A DNA stretch of 64,000 nt from Nevskia sp. (GTDB lineage Bacteria > Pseudomonadota > Gammaproteobacteria > Nevskiales > Nevskiaceae), in the NCBI GenBank assembly GCA_021732745.1, contig JAKFUK010000001.1, forward strand, positions 508,931 to 572,930, in the 5' to 3' direction. This document shows positions 35,861 through 44,524 of this stretch, in pieces; the stretch's first letter is position 1; each line of letters starts with the position of its first letter. A program made the position numbers and the translations under genes. The notes below the pieces were generated by a model. It did no database searches. It had not been told where the DNA came from and saw only the letters and a list, made by a program, of their open reading frames with translations.

Positions 35861-36721
35861 ATGCCCGATGTCCAACTCGCCGATGTGAAGATCGCCTGGC
35901 AGCAGATGGGTGAAGGCCCGGATCTGGTGTTCGTGCATGGCCTGGCGGCCAGCCGCGCGTTCTGGTTCCTCCAGTACGCGATGCCGCTGTCGGCACACTT
36001 TCGGGTCACCCTGTTCGACCTCAGAGGCCACGGCTACAGCAGCATGCCGACCAGCGGCTACGAAGCGGTCAAGGCGGCGGACGACATCGCCGGTCTGCTC
36101 GATCATCTCGGCATCGCCTCCTGCCTGCTCGTCGGCCACAGCTACGGCGGCGGCGTGGCGCTGGAGTTCGCCGGCCGGCATCCGCAGCGGGTCGAAAAGC
36201 TGGTCGTGCTCGACACCAAGATCAACGCCTTGCAGCCGACACAGCGGCTCAGCGATTCGCCGCAGCTGTCGCCGTTCGAGATCGAGGTCGCCCGCAGTTC
36301 CGGGCATGACTGGGACCAGGAAACCCAGGTCGGCCTGCTGTTTCTGGAAGTGCTGGCGCGCTGGAAAGTGAGCGGCGGCGGCTCGGACATCAAGGACGTG
36401 TTCACGCCGTTCGGCGAAGGACGCGGCGCGCAGCGCACGGCGAAGCAGTTCGTCGAACTGATGGATACCACCTCCGCCCTTCAGGAAGTCGTGTTGCCGG
36501 GCATCGACGGACCGGCGATCGAGCGGCTTCCGATGCCCTGCCTGTGGATTTACGGCGACTGGTCGCGTTCGATGCCGAGCTACCGGGCGCTGCTGCCGTT
36601 GCGGCCGACGGCGGAGTTCAGGCTGGTGCCGCAAGGCGGACATTTCTTTCCGATCAGCAACGCAGCCCTGGTGCTGTCCTGGCTGAAGCCGTTTCTGGGG
36701 CTCGTTGAAGCTGAGGCCTGA
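35861..36721 (+). CDS. Alpha/beta-fold hydrolase
   Basis: 286 residues. Oxyanion-hole region LVFVHGLAASRAFW, then LFDLRGHGYS, nucleophile elbow LLVGHSYGGG (Ser about residue 96) and the C-terminal His in PQGGHFFPIS. These are the hallmarks of the haloperoxidase/epoxide-hydrolase/lipase-like family. There is no signal peptide. The substrate is unknown; it is not in an operon with its neighbours. Confidence 0.88.
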   Translation: MPDVQLADVKIAWQQMGEGPDLVFVHGLAASRAFWFLQYAMPLSAHFRVTLFDLRGHGYSSMPTSGYEAVKAADDIAGLLDHLGIASCLLVGHSYGGGVALEFAGRHPQRVEKLVVLDTKINALQPTQRLSDSPQLSPFEIEVARSSGHDWDQETQVGLLFLEVLARWKVSGGGSDIKDVFTPFGEGRGAQRTAKQFVELMDTTSALQEVVLPGIDGPAIERLPMPCLWIYGDWSRSMPSYRALLPLRPTAEFRLVPQGGHFFPISNAALVLSWLKPFLGLVEAEA

Positions 36722-36751
36722 GCGTTGTGCGGAGTCGAGGAAAGGTGAAAA

Positions 36752-36772
36752 ACGAAATCAATCTCGTTTCGT
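36752..36772. promoter_or_regulatory. Short palindrome upstream of the HiPIP gene
   Basis: ACGAAA (36752-36757) and TTTCGT (36767-36772) form perfect arms with a nine-base spacer, about 56 bp upstream of the HiPIP start. A second small hairpin, GAGCTT/AAGCTC, follows at 36783-36799. Either could be an operator, but no known regulator is implied. Confidence 0.3.
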
Positions 36773-36827
36773 CATCAAAAAAGAGCTTGGCCTAAGCTCA
36801 GCCTTCCTTTTTCGCGAGGTCGTTACG

Positions 36828-37154
36828 ATGACTGATCACAACACGCTGTCGCGCCGCCGTTTCCTGAGCTTGGCGGCGACCGTCGCCGCCGTGCCGGTGG
36901 TGGCGCTGCATAGCCGCAATGCCGCCGCCGCCGATCTGCCGCTGGTGGTCGCCACCGATCCGACGGCCAAAAGCCTCGGCTACGTGGCCGATGCGGCCAC
37001 CGTCAAGAGCCCGACCTTCAAGGCCGGCAGTGCCTGCGCCAAGTGCGCGCTGTACTCCGGCGCCGCCGGTGCCGCCAGCGGCCCCTGCGGCATCTTCCCG
37101 GGCAAGGCCGTGGCCGCCAAGGGCTGGTGCACGGCCTACGCGCCGAAAGCCTGA
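36828..37154 (+). CDS. High-potential iron-sulfur protein (HiPIP)
   Basis: 108 residues from ATG 36828, with GAGG eight bases upstream. A Tat signal (SRRRFLSLAATVAAV) precedes a mature protein of about 75 residues. The four cluster cysteines appear as CAKCALYSG, GPCGIFPG and GWCTAY, the classic HiPIP pattern holding a 4Fe-4S cluster. It shuttles electrons in the periplasm, for example to a terminal oxidase or reaction centre. It is a single-gene unit closed by its own terminator. Confidence 0.95.
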   Translation: MTDHNTLSRRRFLSLAATVAAVPVVALHSRNAAAADLPLVVATDPTAKSLGYVADAATVKSPTFKAGSACAKCALYSGAAGAASGPCGIFPGKAVAAKGWCTAYAPKA

Positions 37155-37165
37155 TCGCGCAGCAA

Positions 37166-37206
37166 AAAGCCCGGCGTGCCTTCAAGGCACGCCGGGCTTT
37201 CTTGTT
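37166..37206 (+). terminator. Rho-independent terminator after HiPIP
   Basis: AAAGCCCGGCGTGCCT and AGGCACGCCGGGCTTT form a perfect 16-bp stem with a three-base loop, followed by CTTGTTTT. It may also end the convergent dienelactone hydrolase transcript. Confidence 0.93.
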
Positions 37207-37221
37207 TTCCGGCGGGGCGAC

Positions 37222-38091
37222 TCAGGCCACGCCGTGCCGGACGAACCAGTCCTTGAGCCGCGCCCAGGCGTCGTCGGCCTGCTTTTCGCGATAGCTCGGC
37301 CGGTAATCGGCATGAAAGCCGTGCGGGGTGTCCGGATAAAGGACGATTTCCGAAGCCATCGCCGCCGGATTCTTAGAAGCTTTCAAAGCCGCCTGCATGC
37401 GCTCGACGGTGTCGTTGGGGATGCCGGTGTCGGCAGCGCCATAAAGCCCCAGCACTGGTGCCTTGAGCGCATCGACGATGTCGATCGGGTGCTTCGGCGA
37501 CAGCGGCGTTGCCTCCCGAGCCAGTCCGCCATACCAGGCTGCACCGACTTTCACGGCGGGGTTGTGAGCGCTGTACATCCAGGTGATCCGCCCGCCCCAG
37601 CAGAACCCGGTCACCGCCAGCTTGCCGGCATCGCCGCCATTGACCACAGCCCAGTCCGCAGTGGCATCGAGATCGCTCATGACCTGCGCGTCCGGCACCT
37701 TGGAAACGATTTCGGCGATCAGCGTCTTGACGTCGGCGGCCTTGGTTGCATCGCCCTGGCGCGCGTAAAGGTCGGGGGCGATGGCCAGATAGCCGAGTTG
37801 GGCGAAACGCCGGCAGACATCGCGGATGTGTTCGTGAACGCCGAAGATTTCCTGCACCACCAGCACCGTCGGCAGCTTGCCGACCACCGTCGCCGGCTGC
37901 GCGCGATAAGCCAGCATGCTGCCGTCGGCGACCGGAATCTTGACTTCGCCGGCCGTAAGGCCCGTGGCCGGCGTGGTGATCACGCTTTGTGCTTCGACCG
38001 GTTGCACGGCCAGCGCGAAGCCGCTGGCCAGGGTACCGACCACGAACTTGCGGCGGCTGAATTCAGGGTGCTGCGGGGTTTCAGGGTTCAT
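37222..38091 (-). CDS. Tat-exported dienelactone hydrolase family protein
   Basis: 289 residues. A Tat signal ([17 protein letters not shown]) is followed by the dienelactone hydrolase fold: [18 protein letters not shown] (Glu of the activating network), [10 protein letters not shown] (Cys nucleophile), [12 protein letters not shown] (Asp) and [13 protein letters not shown] (His). All triad positions are present. The cytoplasmic enzyme of chloroaromatic degradation lacks a Tat signal, so this exported form probably hydrolyses another ester or lactone in the periplasm. Confidence 0.93.
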   Translation of the reverse strand: MNPETPQHPEFSRRKFVVGTLASGFALAVQPVEAQSVITTPATGLTAGEVKIPVADGSMLAYRAQPATVVGKLPTVLVVQEIFGVHEHIRDVCRRFAQLGYLAIAPDLYARQGDATKAADVKTLIAEIVSKVPDAQVMSDLDATADWAVVNGGDAGKLAVTGFCWGGRITWMYSAHNPAVKVGAAWYGGLAREATPLSPKHPIDIVDALKAPVLGLYGAADTGIPNDTVERMQAALKASKNPAAMASEIVLYPDTPHGFHADYRPSYREKQADDAWARLKDWFVRHGVA

Positions 38092-38141
38092 GCGGTGCTC
38101 CTTGCAGGACGAAGGTCAGGCCGCATCGTAGCCGGGCTGCG

Positions 38142-39044
38142 TCACTGATAGTCGTAGCGGCTGGCCAGCGCCAGCACTTCCGCAGCAAAACCGGGTTGAT
38201 CGCTGCGCCATTCCAGCGGTCCGTCGAGACGCTCGGGCAGCCGCAGTCGACGGGCGAACCCGGGATCGGCGAGAAAGCCGGCATCGGTACCGCAGAGTGC
38301 TGCGTCCGGCCCGAAGGCGGCGAACGGGCTGCGTTCCGGCTGCTGCATGGCGTCGAGTTCACCGGGGTTGGCCGACCAGCCGAGCCAGTCGCAGACGCCA
38401 GCAAGCGCGGCTTCCGGGCGGGTCAGCAGGTCTTCGATGCGCAGCACGCGGTAATGCGCGTCCGGCAGCAATGCGCCAGCCGCAGCCAGATTGGCATGGA
38501 CGCGGAACCAGGCCAATTGCGGGTCCAGCGCAGGAGGATTGGCAGCGTAATCCTTGTAATCCGGTGCCACGAACAGCCGGTCCGCGAGCGCGGCCATGGT
38601 GTCCTGACACCAGCGGCGCGGATGTTCGACCAGATGCAGCAGGCGCACGTCGGGCAGATCGTCGAGCAGGCGGTCGATGAAATCCGGCCGCCAGCCGATC
38701 GCGGCATCGACGCTGACCAGCACTTTCGGTGCGAGACGCTGCGCGAACTCGGTGATCAGCGCAGCACCCGTCCAGTCGGCGCGACGCGCCAGCCAGCGAC
38801 TGGCGGCGGCGATGCCGGCATCGGTCTGGCCGTCGAGATACAGCGCGGCAACGGCACGGCGCAGGCCCTGGGTGGTCAGGCCGTCGGACAGCGCGCCGAT
38901 CTCGTTCAGGCCACCCACCGTGGCGGCCATGAACAGGTTCAGCTCCGGCAAATCCTGGGCGCGGCTGTGCTGGCCCAGCATCGCCGCCAGGCGCGCGGCA
39001 TGGGCACCGGGCGGTGCCACGATCAGCAGCGGCGCTTCAAGCAT
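38142..39044 (-). CDS. Sulfotransferase-like protein
   Basis: 300 residues from ATG 39044. The N-terminus LLIVAPPGAHAARLAAMLGQH corresponds to the PAPS 5'-phosphosulfate loop of sulfotransferases, although the usual PRSGTT is degenerate. LLHLVEHPRRWCQDTMAALA resembles the 3'-phosphate loop (R-x-P-x-D-x-x-S). The C-terminal half has EDLLTRPEAALAGVCDWLGW, typical of the family. It overlaps the beta-propeller gene by eight bases and is the last gene of the TolC-HlyD operon. The degenerate P-loop leaves open whether it transfers sulfate. Confidence 0.65.
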   Translation of the reverse strand: MLEAPLLIVAPPGAHAARLAAMLGQHSRAQDLPELNLFMAATVGGLNEIGALSDGLTTQGLRRAVAALYLDGQTDAGIAAASRWLARRADWTGAALITEFAQRLAPKVLVSVDAAIGWRPDFIDRLLDDLPDVRLLHLVEHPRRWCQDTMAALADRLFVAPDYKDYAANPPALDPQLAWFRVHANLAAAGALLPDAHYRVLRIEDLLTRPEAALAGVCDWLGWSANPGELDAMQQPERSPFAAFGPDAALCGTDAGFLADPGFARRLRLPERLDGPLEWRSDQPGFAAEVLALASRYDYQ

Positions 39045-40551
39045 TGCCGGGTGTCGCCTTCGGCACGCCGAGAAACACCTCGCAGCCACCGCGATGGTTG
39101 TCGACGTACCGCCACTGGTCGTTTTCCTTGATCGCGACCGTCGGCCCGAACGGGTTGGCGCTGGCCACGAACAGGCCGTGCTCGGTCGAGGCGAAGTTGC
39201 GCACGCCCCAGTTGTACTTGTTGCCGAAGCCGTTGGCGGTCACGCAATCCCAGCGCACGCCGTCATGCGTGCGCCACAGCGCAAAGCCGCCGTAGTTGCG
39301 GGTCAGATGTTCGATGCCCCACTGGCGGATCATCTTCAGCACGTCTTCCGGCCACTTGGCGTTCGGCAGGTAAGGCAGCGAATTGGCCCAGGAAAAAGTG
39401 CCGGCGTACAGGTACTCGCCGTGCGCGCACATGCGCCAGACGTAGCCGTTGAACAGATTGTCGAATCCGGCCGACAAGCCCGACAGCGGCACTTTCAAGC
39501 CATCCGGCGTCACCCGCGAATGGCCCACCAGCAGTTCCCAGCTGTCGTCCGGCCAGACCCGCAGCACTTCCGCTGCCGCCGGGCCGAGCTTGAATGCGCG
39601 GTGATAGCCGCCGTTGATGATGCCGGTGCCCACGATCAGCGCACCCTTGAACTCGCAGAGGCTGACCACGACTTCGTTGAACGGGCCGCGCCAGGCCCCG
39701 TGGGTGAGCACCTTGGTCCACTGGTACGGCAGGCCGCCTTCACCGCGGGTTTTCCACAACTCGAAGCCGGTGTGCGGGTTGACCGTGCCGGCGTAGAGAT
39801 AGCCGTTGAACTCGGCCATCTCGAAGATGGTCAGGTTGTCGCGATTGCCGAAGCCTTCGTCGTTGGCCGGTTTCCAGACGCCGGTCGACAGATCGTCGCT
39901 GGCATAGATCACCGCTTCCGAGCCGACCGAATCCTGCACCTTGCCACCGGCGTTCGACGCCGTCGGCGAGGTATGCACGCGGCCGGCGAACACCTGCAAG
40001 GTGCGGAACGAGCGTACCGATACATCCCAGGGCGGACGCTTGACGGTGGTGAATTCGACACCGTCCTCGCTGCGCAGGATGTCCGGCGGCTCGGCCATCG
40101 CCGGGGCCCAGGTCGAGCAGTAGATGCAGGGTTTGGCATCGCCGCGGCCCTGGAACACGGTCATTCCGCGCATGCCGACATAGCGCGGCACCATGCGCGT
40201 CTTGTTGCGCGCCAGCACATCGGGCGCGCGGTAAACCCGTTCCCAGCGATCGCTTTCCGGCGTGTAGCGCCAGATTTGCGAGTTGCGGTCGATGTCGTAG
40301 ACGTTGTCGGGCGAATCCACCGGCCAGGGCTTGATGTCCGGCGGCGGCGACAGCAGCTTCATGCCGGGAATGGTGCCGCGCGTGGTGCCGACATACAGCC
40401 GGCCCTCGAACCAGGCCATCGAATGCGCGTAGGCATTCCAGCCATCGCCGAAACCGGCCTCGCAGGTCAGCCGGAAATCGCCACCATCGAGACGGCCTTC
40501 GACCGGCGGCGCAGGCCGCCGCCGGGCGATCGCCGCGATGCCGTCTTCCAT
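39037..40551 (-). CDS. Beta-propeller-like protein of unknown function
   Basis: 504 residues. No signal peptide and no transmembrane segment. Repeating blade-like units are visible, each with a G-x-L-Y-V/A-G-T strand: EGRLYVGTTRG, FAGRVHTS, NGYLYAGTVNPHTGFELWKT, KGALIVGTGIINGGYH, GEYLYAGTFSWAN, EHGLFVASANPFGP. Many blades end in a Trp-containing loop. The start ATG 40551 shares one base with the HlyD-type gene stop (TGATG), and the end overlaps the sulfotransferase-like gene by eight bases. It may be a scaffold or a substrate of the export system. The function is unknown. Confidence 0.75.
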   Translation of the reverse strand: MEDGIAAIARRRPAPPVEGRLDGGDFRLTCEAGFGDGWNAYAHSMAWFEGRLYVGTTRGTIPGMKLLSPPPDIKPWPVDSPDNVYDIDRNSQIWRYTPESDRWERVYRAPDVLARNKTRMVPRYVGMRGMTVFQGRGDAKPCIYCSTWAPAMAEPPDILRSEDGVEFTTVKRPPWDVSVRSFRTLQVFAGRVHTSPTASNAGGKVQDSVGSEAVIYASDDLSTGVWKPANDEGFGNRDNLTIFEMAEFNGYLYAGTVNPHTGFELWKTRGEGGLPYQWTKVLTHGAWRGPFNEVVVSLCEFKGALIVGTGIINGGYHRAFKLGPAAAEVLRVWPDDSWELLVGHSRVTPDGLKVPLSGLSAGFDNLFNGYVWRMCAHGEYLYAGTFSWANSLPYLPNAKWPEDVLKMIRQWGIEHLTRNYGGFALWRTHDGVRWDCVTANGFGNKYNWGVRNFASTEHGLFVASANPFGPTVAIKENDQWRYVDNHRGGCEVFLGVPKATPGNA

Positions 40552-42899
40552 CAGGGCAGCCACGACCAGAATTCGACCAGGAAGAAGCGCACCACCGGCC
40601 GCGTGTAGGCGACGATCAGCGGCATCCGCTCGGCTTCGACCTTGGCGTAGCCGGTCATCTGCGGCAGCAGCTTGCCGTCGGTTTCCTCGATCGACATCAC
40701 CACCCGGACCACGCGGCCGTACTGACTGATCTCGGCACTGGGGGCAATTTCGCGAACGATGCCGGTGTAGCCGCGATCCGGGAACGCCCAGGTCTTGGCC
40801 ACCGCCTTGTCGCCGACCTCGATCTTGCCGATGTCGGTTTCCGGCACCCGGATTTCCACCAGGAGCTTGGAGGAATCTTCGACCATCGCCAGTTGCGCGC
40901 CGCGCTGCAGGAAATCACCGAGCGCAAACCGCAGGGTGCCGGACAGGATGCGGCCGGCGATCGGCGACTTGACCTGCGCGTACTCCACCGATTTCTGGGC
41001 CAGATCAAGCTTGGCCTGTTCGCTGGCGATTTCCGCTTCCAGCGACTGCAATTGCTCGTTGCGCACCGGGCTGATCACCAAAGCGAGCTGCTTGCGCGCT
41101 TCCTGCAGGCGCTGCTGGTCGATTTCGGCCACCGACAGGGCGCGCTGGTAATCCTGATCGGACACCGCCTTGCGCATGAAGGCCTTTTTCAGGCGATTGG
41201 CTTCGGCGCGGCTGAATTCCAGCTTCTTTTCGGCCGTGGCGACCAACTGCCGTGCCTGGTCGATTTCTTCGCCCTTGGCACCGGCCTTGGCCACCGACAT
41301 GTTGGCGCGCAGCCGGGTCAGATTGGCTTCGCTGGAAGCCACGGCATAGCGTTCGGCATCGTCATTGAGCTTGGCGACCACCTGCCCCTTGGCGACCGTC
41401 TCGCCTTCCTTGACGAACACTTCGCGGACATCGCCATCGGTCAGCGCGCGGACATCGGCGCGCGCCGCCGGCAGCACCACGAACTCGCCCGAAGGCTCGT
41501 AGGTGTAGGGGAACAGGCAGATCGTCACCAGCACCGCGATGATTGCCCAGTCGAAGCGCTTCGGCGGTGCCAGATTGACCTTGCCGGCCCCGATCGAACC
41601 GCGGCTGGCCTGCGAACGCCGGGTGCTGGTGTACACCGACCAGGCCAGCAGGAGTGCGGTGATGACGATGCCGGCGGCCCCGAAGGCACCGCTCAGCCAG
41701 CGCGCCGGGAAAATCACCACCCAGACCATCAGCCAGACCGTATAGGCCAGCACCAGAAAGCCGTACCAGCGCAGCACGCCGGGCGACAGCTTCTTCATCT
41801 CGTTCCACGGCCGTTCATGGCCGAACAGGGCGTACATCGCCTGCTCGCGCAGATCGGCGGCCTGATACCACTGCACCAGCCAGTTGTAGCCGTCGCGCTT
41901 GACCAGCGGATTGAGCTGCAGGAAGAAAAAGGCACTGGCGATCAGCGCCAGCGATACCAGCAGCGACGGCAGCACCGAATGGCTGTGCTGGAACACCAGC
42001 CAGAGCAGCACCGCGATCACGAAAATCACCAGCTGCGCGATCAGCGAGCTGCCGACAATGCGCAGCCGCTGCGCACGCGGCGCACTTTCCGCCGCCCCGC
42101 CGGTATCACAGTGAAAGCGCGGAATGAGTGCGGTGCCGAGCACGATGCCGAACAGCGGCTTCTGCCGGGTCAGCGTCTGGATGACCGAGGCGCGGGCGAT
42201 TTCGGACAGGAAATTGACCAGATAAACACCGCCGAGCAGGGTGAACAGCAGCGGCAGCGGCTCGACAATGCGAACGAAATCAACGCCCATCTCGATGCGG
42301 TGCGTCCACATCGCCACCACGGCACCGACCACCAGGAAGGTCAGCACCAGCAAGGTCAGAAGCCCGAACAGCGGCAGGTTCAGCAGCAGGCCCAGCGGCA
42401 GGAACGGCGTGGTCGGCAGCACCACGCGCGGTGCGGCGACCACGCCACGGAACGCGCCCCACAAGCCGGTCAGCGAACCTGGAAGTCCGGGGCCGGTCAG
42501 CGAGCCGGGCACCGTCGACGGCGCGGCCGTGTCGGAACCGACACCGGCCGGACGCGGGCCGCGATTCCAGCCCGCGAGCGTGGCTTCGGCATCGGTCTGG
42601 GCCGGCACCGGCAGCGGCTCCTGGGAACCGGCGGCGAGCAGATCGCTGGTCGCCAGCTCGTTGCAGAAGCGCTCCAGCTCGGCCGGCGTCAGTTCGGCAC
42701 CGAGCACGGCTCGGGCCGAGGCGCGGACAGCGGCCGCGTCGCGGCTGCCGTCGATCAGCCGCGCCAGCTCGAATTCGGCCGGCTCCAGACGGATCGGGCG
42801 GCCGTGGCGCGCGCCGGTCAGGGCGTAGTACAGCCCGTCGGCGGATTTCGCCGCCGAGCCGAACACGAACTTTCGATACAGGTGACGAGGGCTTTCCAT
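40551..42899 (-). CDS. Fused PqqD-like / M50-like membrane / HlyD adaptor protein
   Basis: 782 residues in three parts. Residues 1-110 resemble a PqqD/RRE winged helix (ALTGARHGRPIRLEPAEFEL, LIDGSRDAAAV, LTPAELERFCNELATSDLL). A Gly/Pro-rich linker follows. Residues about 160-470 are a multi-pass membrane domain related to M50-type proteins: LNPLVKRDGYNWL keeps the NPxxxxDG motif, but the HExxH position reads SEIARA, so protease activity is unlikely. Residues 475-782 form an HlyD adaptor with lipoyl half-motifs (VFVKEGETVAKGQVVAKL; VKSPIAGRILSG) around a coiled coil. With TolC next to it, it probably spans the inner membrane and periplasm to export a product. No ABC or RND partner is encoded here. 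Confidence 0.85.
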   Translation of the reverse strand: MESPRHLYRKFVFGSAAKSADGLYYALTGARHGRPIRLEPAEFELARLIDGSRDAAAVRASARAVLGAELTPAELERFCNELATSDLLAAGSQEPLPVPAQTDAEATLAGWNRGPRPAGVGSDTAAPSTVPGSLTGPGLPGSLTGLWGAFRGVVAAPRVVLPTTPFLPLGLLLNLPLFGLLTLLVLTFLVVGAVVAMWTHRIEMGVDFVRIVEPLPLLFTLLGGVYLVNFLSEIARASVIQTLTRQKPLFGIVLGTALIPRFHCDTGGAAESAPRAQRLRIVGSSLIAQLVIFVIAVLLWLVFQHSHSVLPSLLVSLALIASAFFFLQLNPLVKRDGYNWLVQWYQAADLREQAMYALFGHERPWNEMKKLSPGVLRWYGFLVLAYTVWLMVWVVIFPARWLSGAFGAAGIVITALLLAWSVYTSTRRSQASRGSIGAGKVNLAPPKRFDWAIIAVLVTICLFPYTYEPSGEFVVLPAARADVRALTDGDVREVFVKEGETVAKGQVVAKLNDDAERYAVASSEANLTRLRANMSVAKAGAKGEEIDQARQLVATAEKKLEFSRAEANRLKKAFMRKAVSDQDYQRALSVAEIDQQRLQEARKQLALVISPVRNEQLQSLEAEIASEQAKLDLAQKSVEYAQVKSPIAGRILSGTLRFALGDFLQRGAQLAMVEDSSKLLVEIRVPETDIGKIEVGDKAVAKTWAFPDRGYTGIVREIAPSAEISQYGRVVRVVMSIEETDGKLLPQMTGYAKVEAERMPLIVAYTRPVVRFFLVEFWSWLP

Positions 42900-42958
42900 C
42901 GGGGAACTCGGGGCAATCGAAAAAAAGGCGGTGGAAAAGATTCGGGCAAAGGCTGCGA

Positions 42959-44341
42959 TCAGGGCGCGAGCGCGCTGTTCACGGCCAGCAGGTCGGCATG
43001 ACTCAGGCTGCCGGCCGCTGCCCGCAGGCGCAGCGTGTTGACGATGGTCTCGAAGCGCGCCATCGCGAAATCGCGTTCGGCGCGGTAGCGGCTGCGCAGC
43101 GCCAGCAGCAGATCGCTGTTAGTGCGGGTGCCAACCTCGAAACCGACGCGCGCGGCATCTTCCGACGCCTTGGTCGACGACACCGCCTGCTTCAGCGCCC
43201 GCACCCGGCTGATGCCGGCGCTGGCGTTGAGAAACGAGACCTGCACCTTGCGCAACGCTTCGTTCTTCTTCGCGGCCTGGTCGGCCTCGGCGCGCGTGTA
43301 GCCGGCCTGTGCCGCGCGGATGCCGGAATTGATGGCACCGCCGGCGAAGATCGGAATCTTCAGCGACAGGCCGACGCGCTCGTCGGTGGCGCGGTTGTTC
43401 TCGGCCCCGATGCCGTTGGAAATGCCGCCCTCGGCGAACTGGTAGGTGTAGGCGGCCAAGGCATCGAGCCGCGGCCAGCGCTGGCCGTAGGCCTTGTCGA
43501 TGTTCTTCTTGGCCAGCTCGGTAGCCAGCGTCTGCGCCTTGAGCTGAAGATTCTGGGTGGTGGCGCGCTCAATCCAGACGTCGATCGAGTTCGGGTCCGG
43601 CGGCACCGGAATGTAGTTTTCCGACACCCCCTTCAGCGCCCCGAAGCGGGTACCGCCGCTCAGCAGTTCGAGCTGCACGCGTGACACCGAAACACCGTTC
43701 TGCGCCGTGATCAGGGCCGATTCCGCGAGATCGAGCTGCGACTGCGCCATCTGCAATTCAGCGTCGGCAACAATGCCGCTGGCGGCCTTGTCGCGCGTCT
43801 GGGCCAGCACCGCTTCGATGGCGGACTTCTCCGCTGTCGCGAAGCGCAGTTCCTCATCCGCCGCAAGTGCCGCGAAATAGGCTTCGGCAACACTGATGCG
43901 CAAGGAATCCTGGGCATCGTAGGTGAGGATGCCGGCACGGCTGATTTCAAGTGCGGCCGTGTCCAGCGACAGGTACAGGCCGCGATCGAACAGCACCTGG
44001 GTCAGGCCAACCTGATAGCCGACGCTGTTGAAGGCATCGGTGCGATTGACATCGGAGCCGTTGGCGGGCGCGCCGCCGACACCGCCCACGAAGAAGCGCC
44101 CGCTCAGGGTCTGGCTGACGGTCGCCGCTTCGCCGCTGATGCCGATCTGCGGCAGCAGCTTGGCCAGCGCCTGCGGGCGCGCTTCGAGCGCCTGCTGGTA
44201 GCCGGCGACCACCGATTGATATTCCGGATTGCCGTCGAGCGCTTTCGTGTAGACCGACAGCAGATCATCCGCTCGCGCAGCAGTTGACAGCGCAACGCAC
44301 AGCAAAAACGCTCCGCCGATCAGCGGACGCAAAAAATTCAT
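42959..44341 (-). CDS. tolC: TolC-family outer membrane channel
   Basis: 460 residues from ATG 44341, with GGGAG upstream. A signal peptide (MNFLRPLIGGAFLLCVALSTAARA) is followed by DDLLSVYTKALDGNPEYQSVVAGYQQALE, the typical TolC mature start. The two internal repeats of long alpha-helices are rich in Ala/Gln, with NIDKAYGQRWPRLDALAAYTYQF in the second half. It forms the trimeric outer membrane tunnel. It is the first gene of the operon leading to the HlyD-type protein (59 bp gap), so the two most likely form one export channel. Confidence 0.93.
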   Translation of the reverse strand: MNFLRPLIGGAFLLCVALSTAARADDLLSVYTKALDGNPEYQSVVAGYQQALEARPQALAKLLPQIGISGEAATVSQTLSGRFFVGGVGGAPANGSDVNRTDAFNSVGYQVGLTQVLFDRGLYLSLDTAALEISRAGILTYDAQDSLRISVAEAYFAALAADEELRFATAEKSAIEAVLAQTRDKAASGIVADAELQMAQSQLDLAESALITAQNGVSVSRVQLELLSGGTRFGALKGVSENYIPVPPDPNSIDVWIERATTQNLQLKAQTLATELAKKNIDKAYGQRWPRLDALAAYTYQFAEGGISNGIGAENNRATDERVGLSLKIPIFAGGAINSGIRAAQAGYTRAEADQAAKKNEALRKVQVSFLNASAGISRVRALKQAVSSTKASEDAARVGFEVGTRTNSDLLLALRSRYRAERDFAMARFETIVNTLRLRAAAGSLSHADLLAVNSALAP

Positions 44342-44524
44342 GGGTAGCTCCCGACAGCAACCCGGTATACCGGGCTTTTTTGACGCGCGGATTATCACTC
44401 AGCGCAGCGCTCGCGTGGCGCTCGAAGCTAAATTTCATATCGACCTGAGGCCGGTTCTCGCAGGAATCGCGCCGGATCGGCCGATATTTCAAGAATCGGT
44501 CATCCGCCGCCGCTCGCGCGACGC

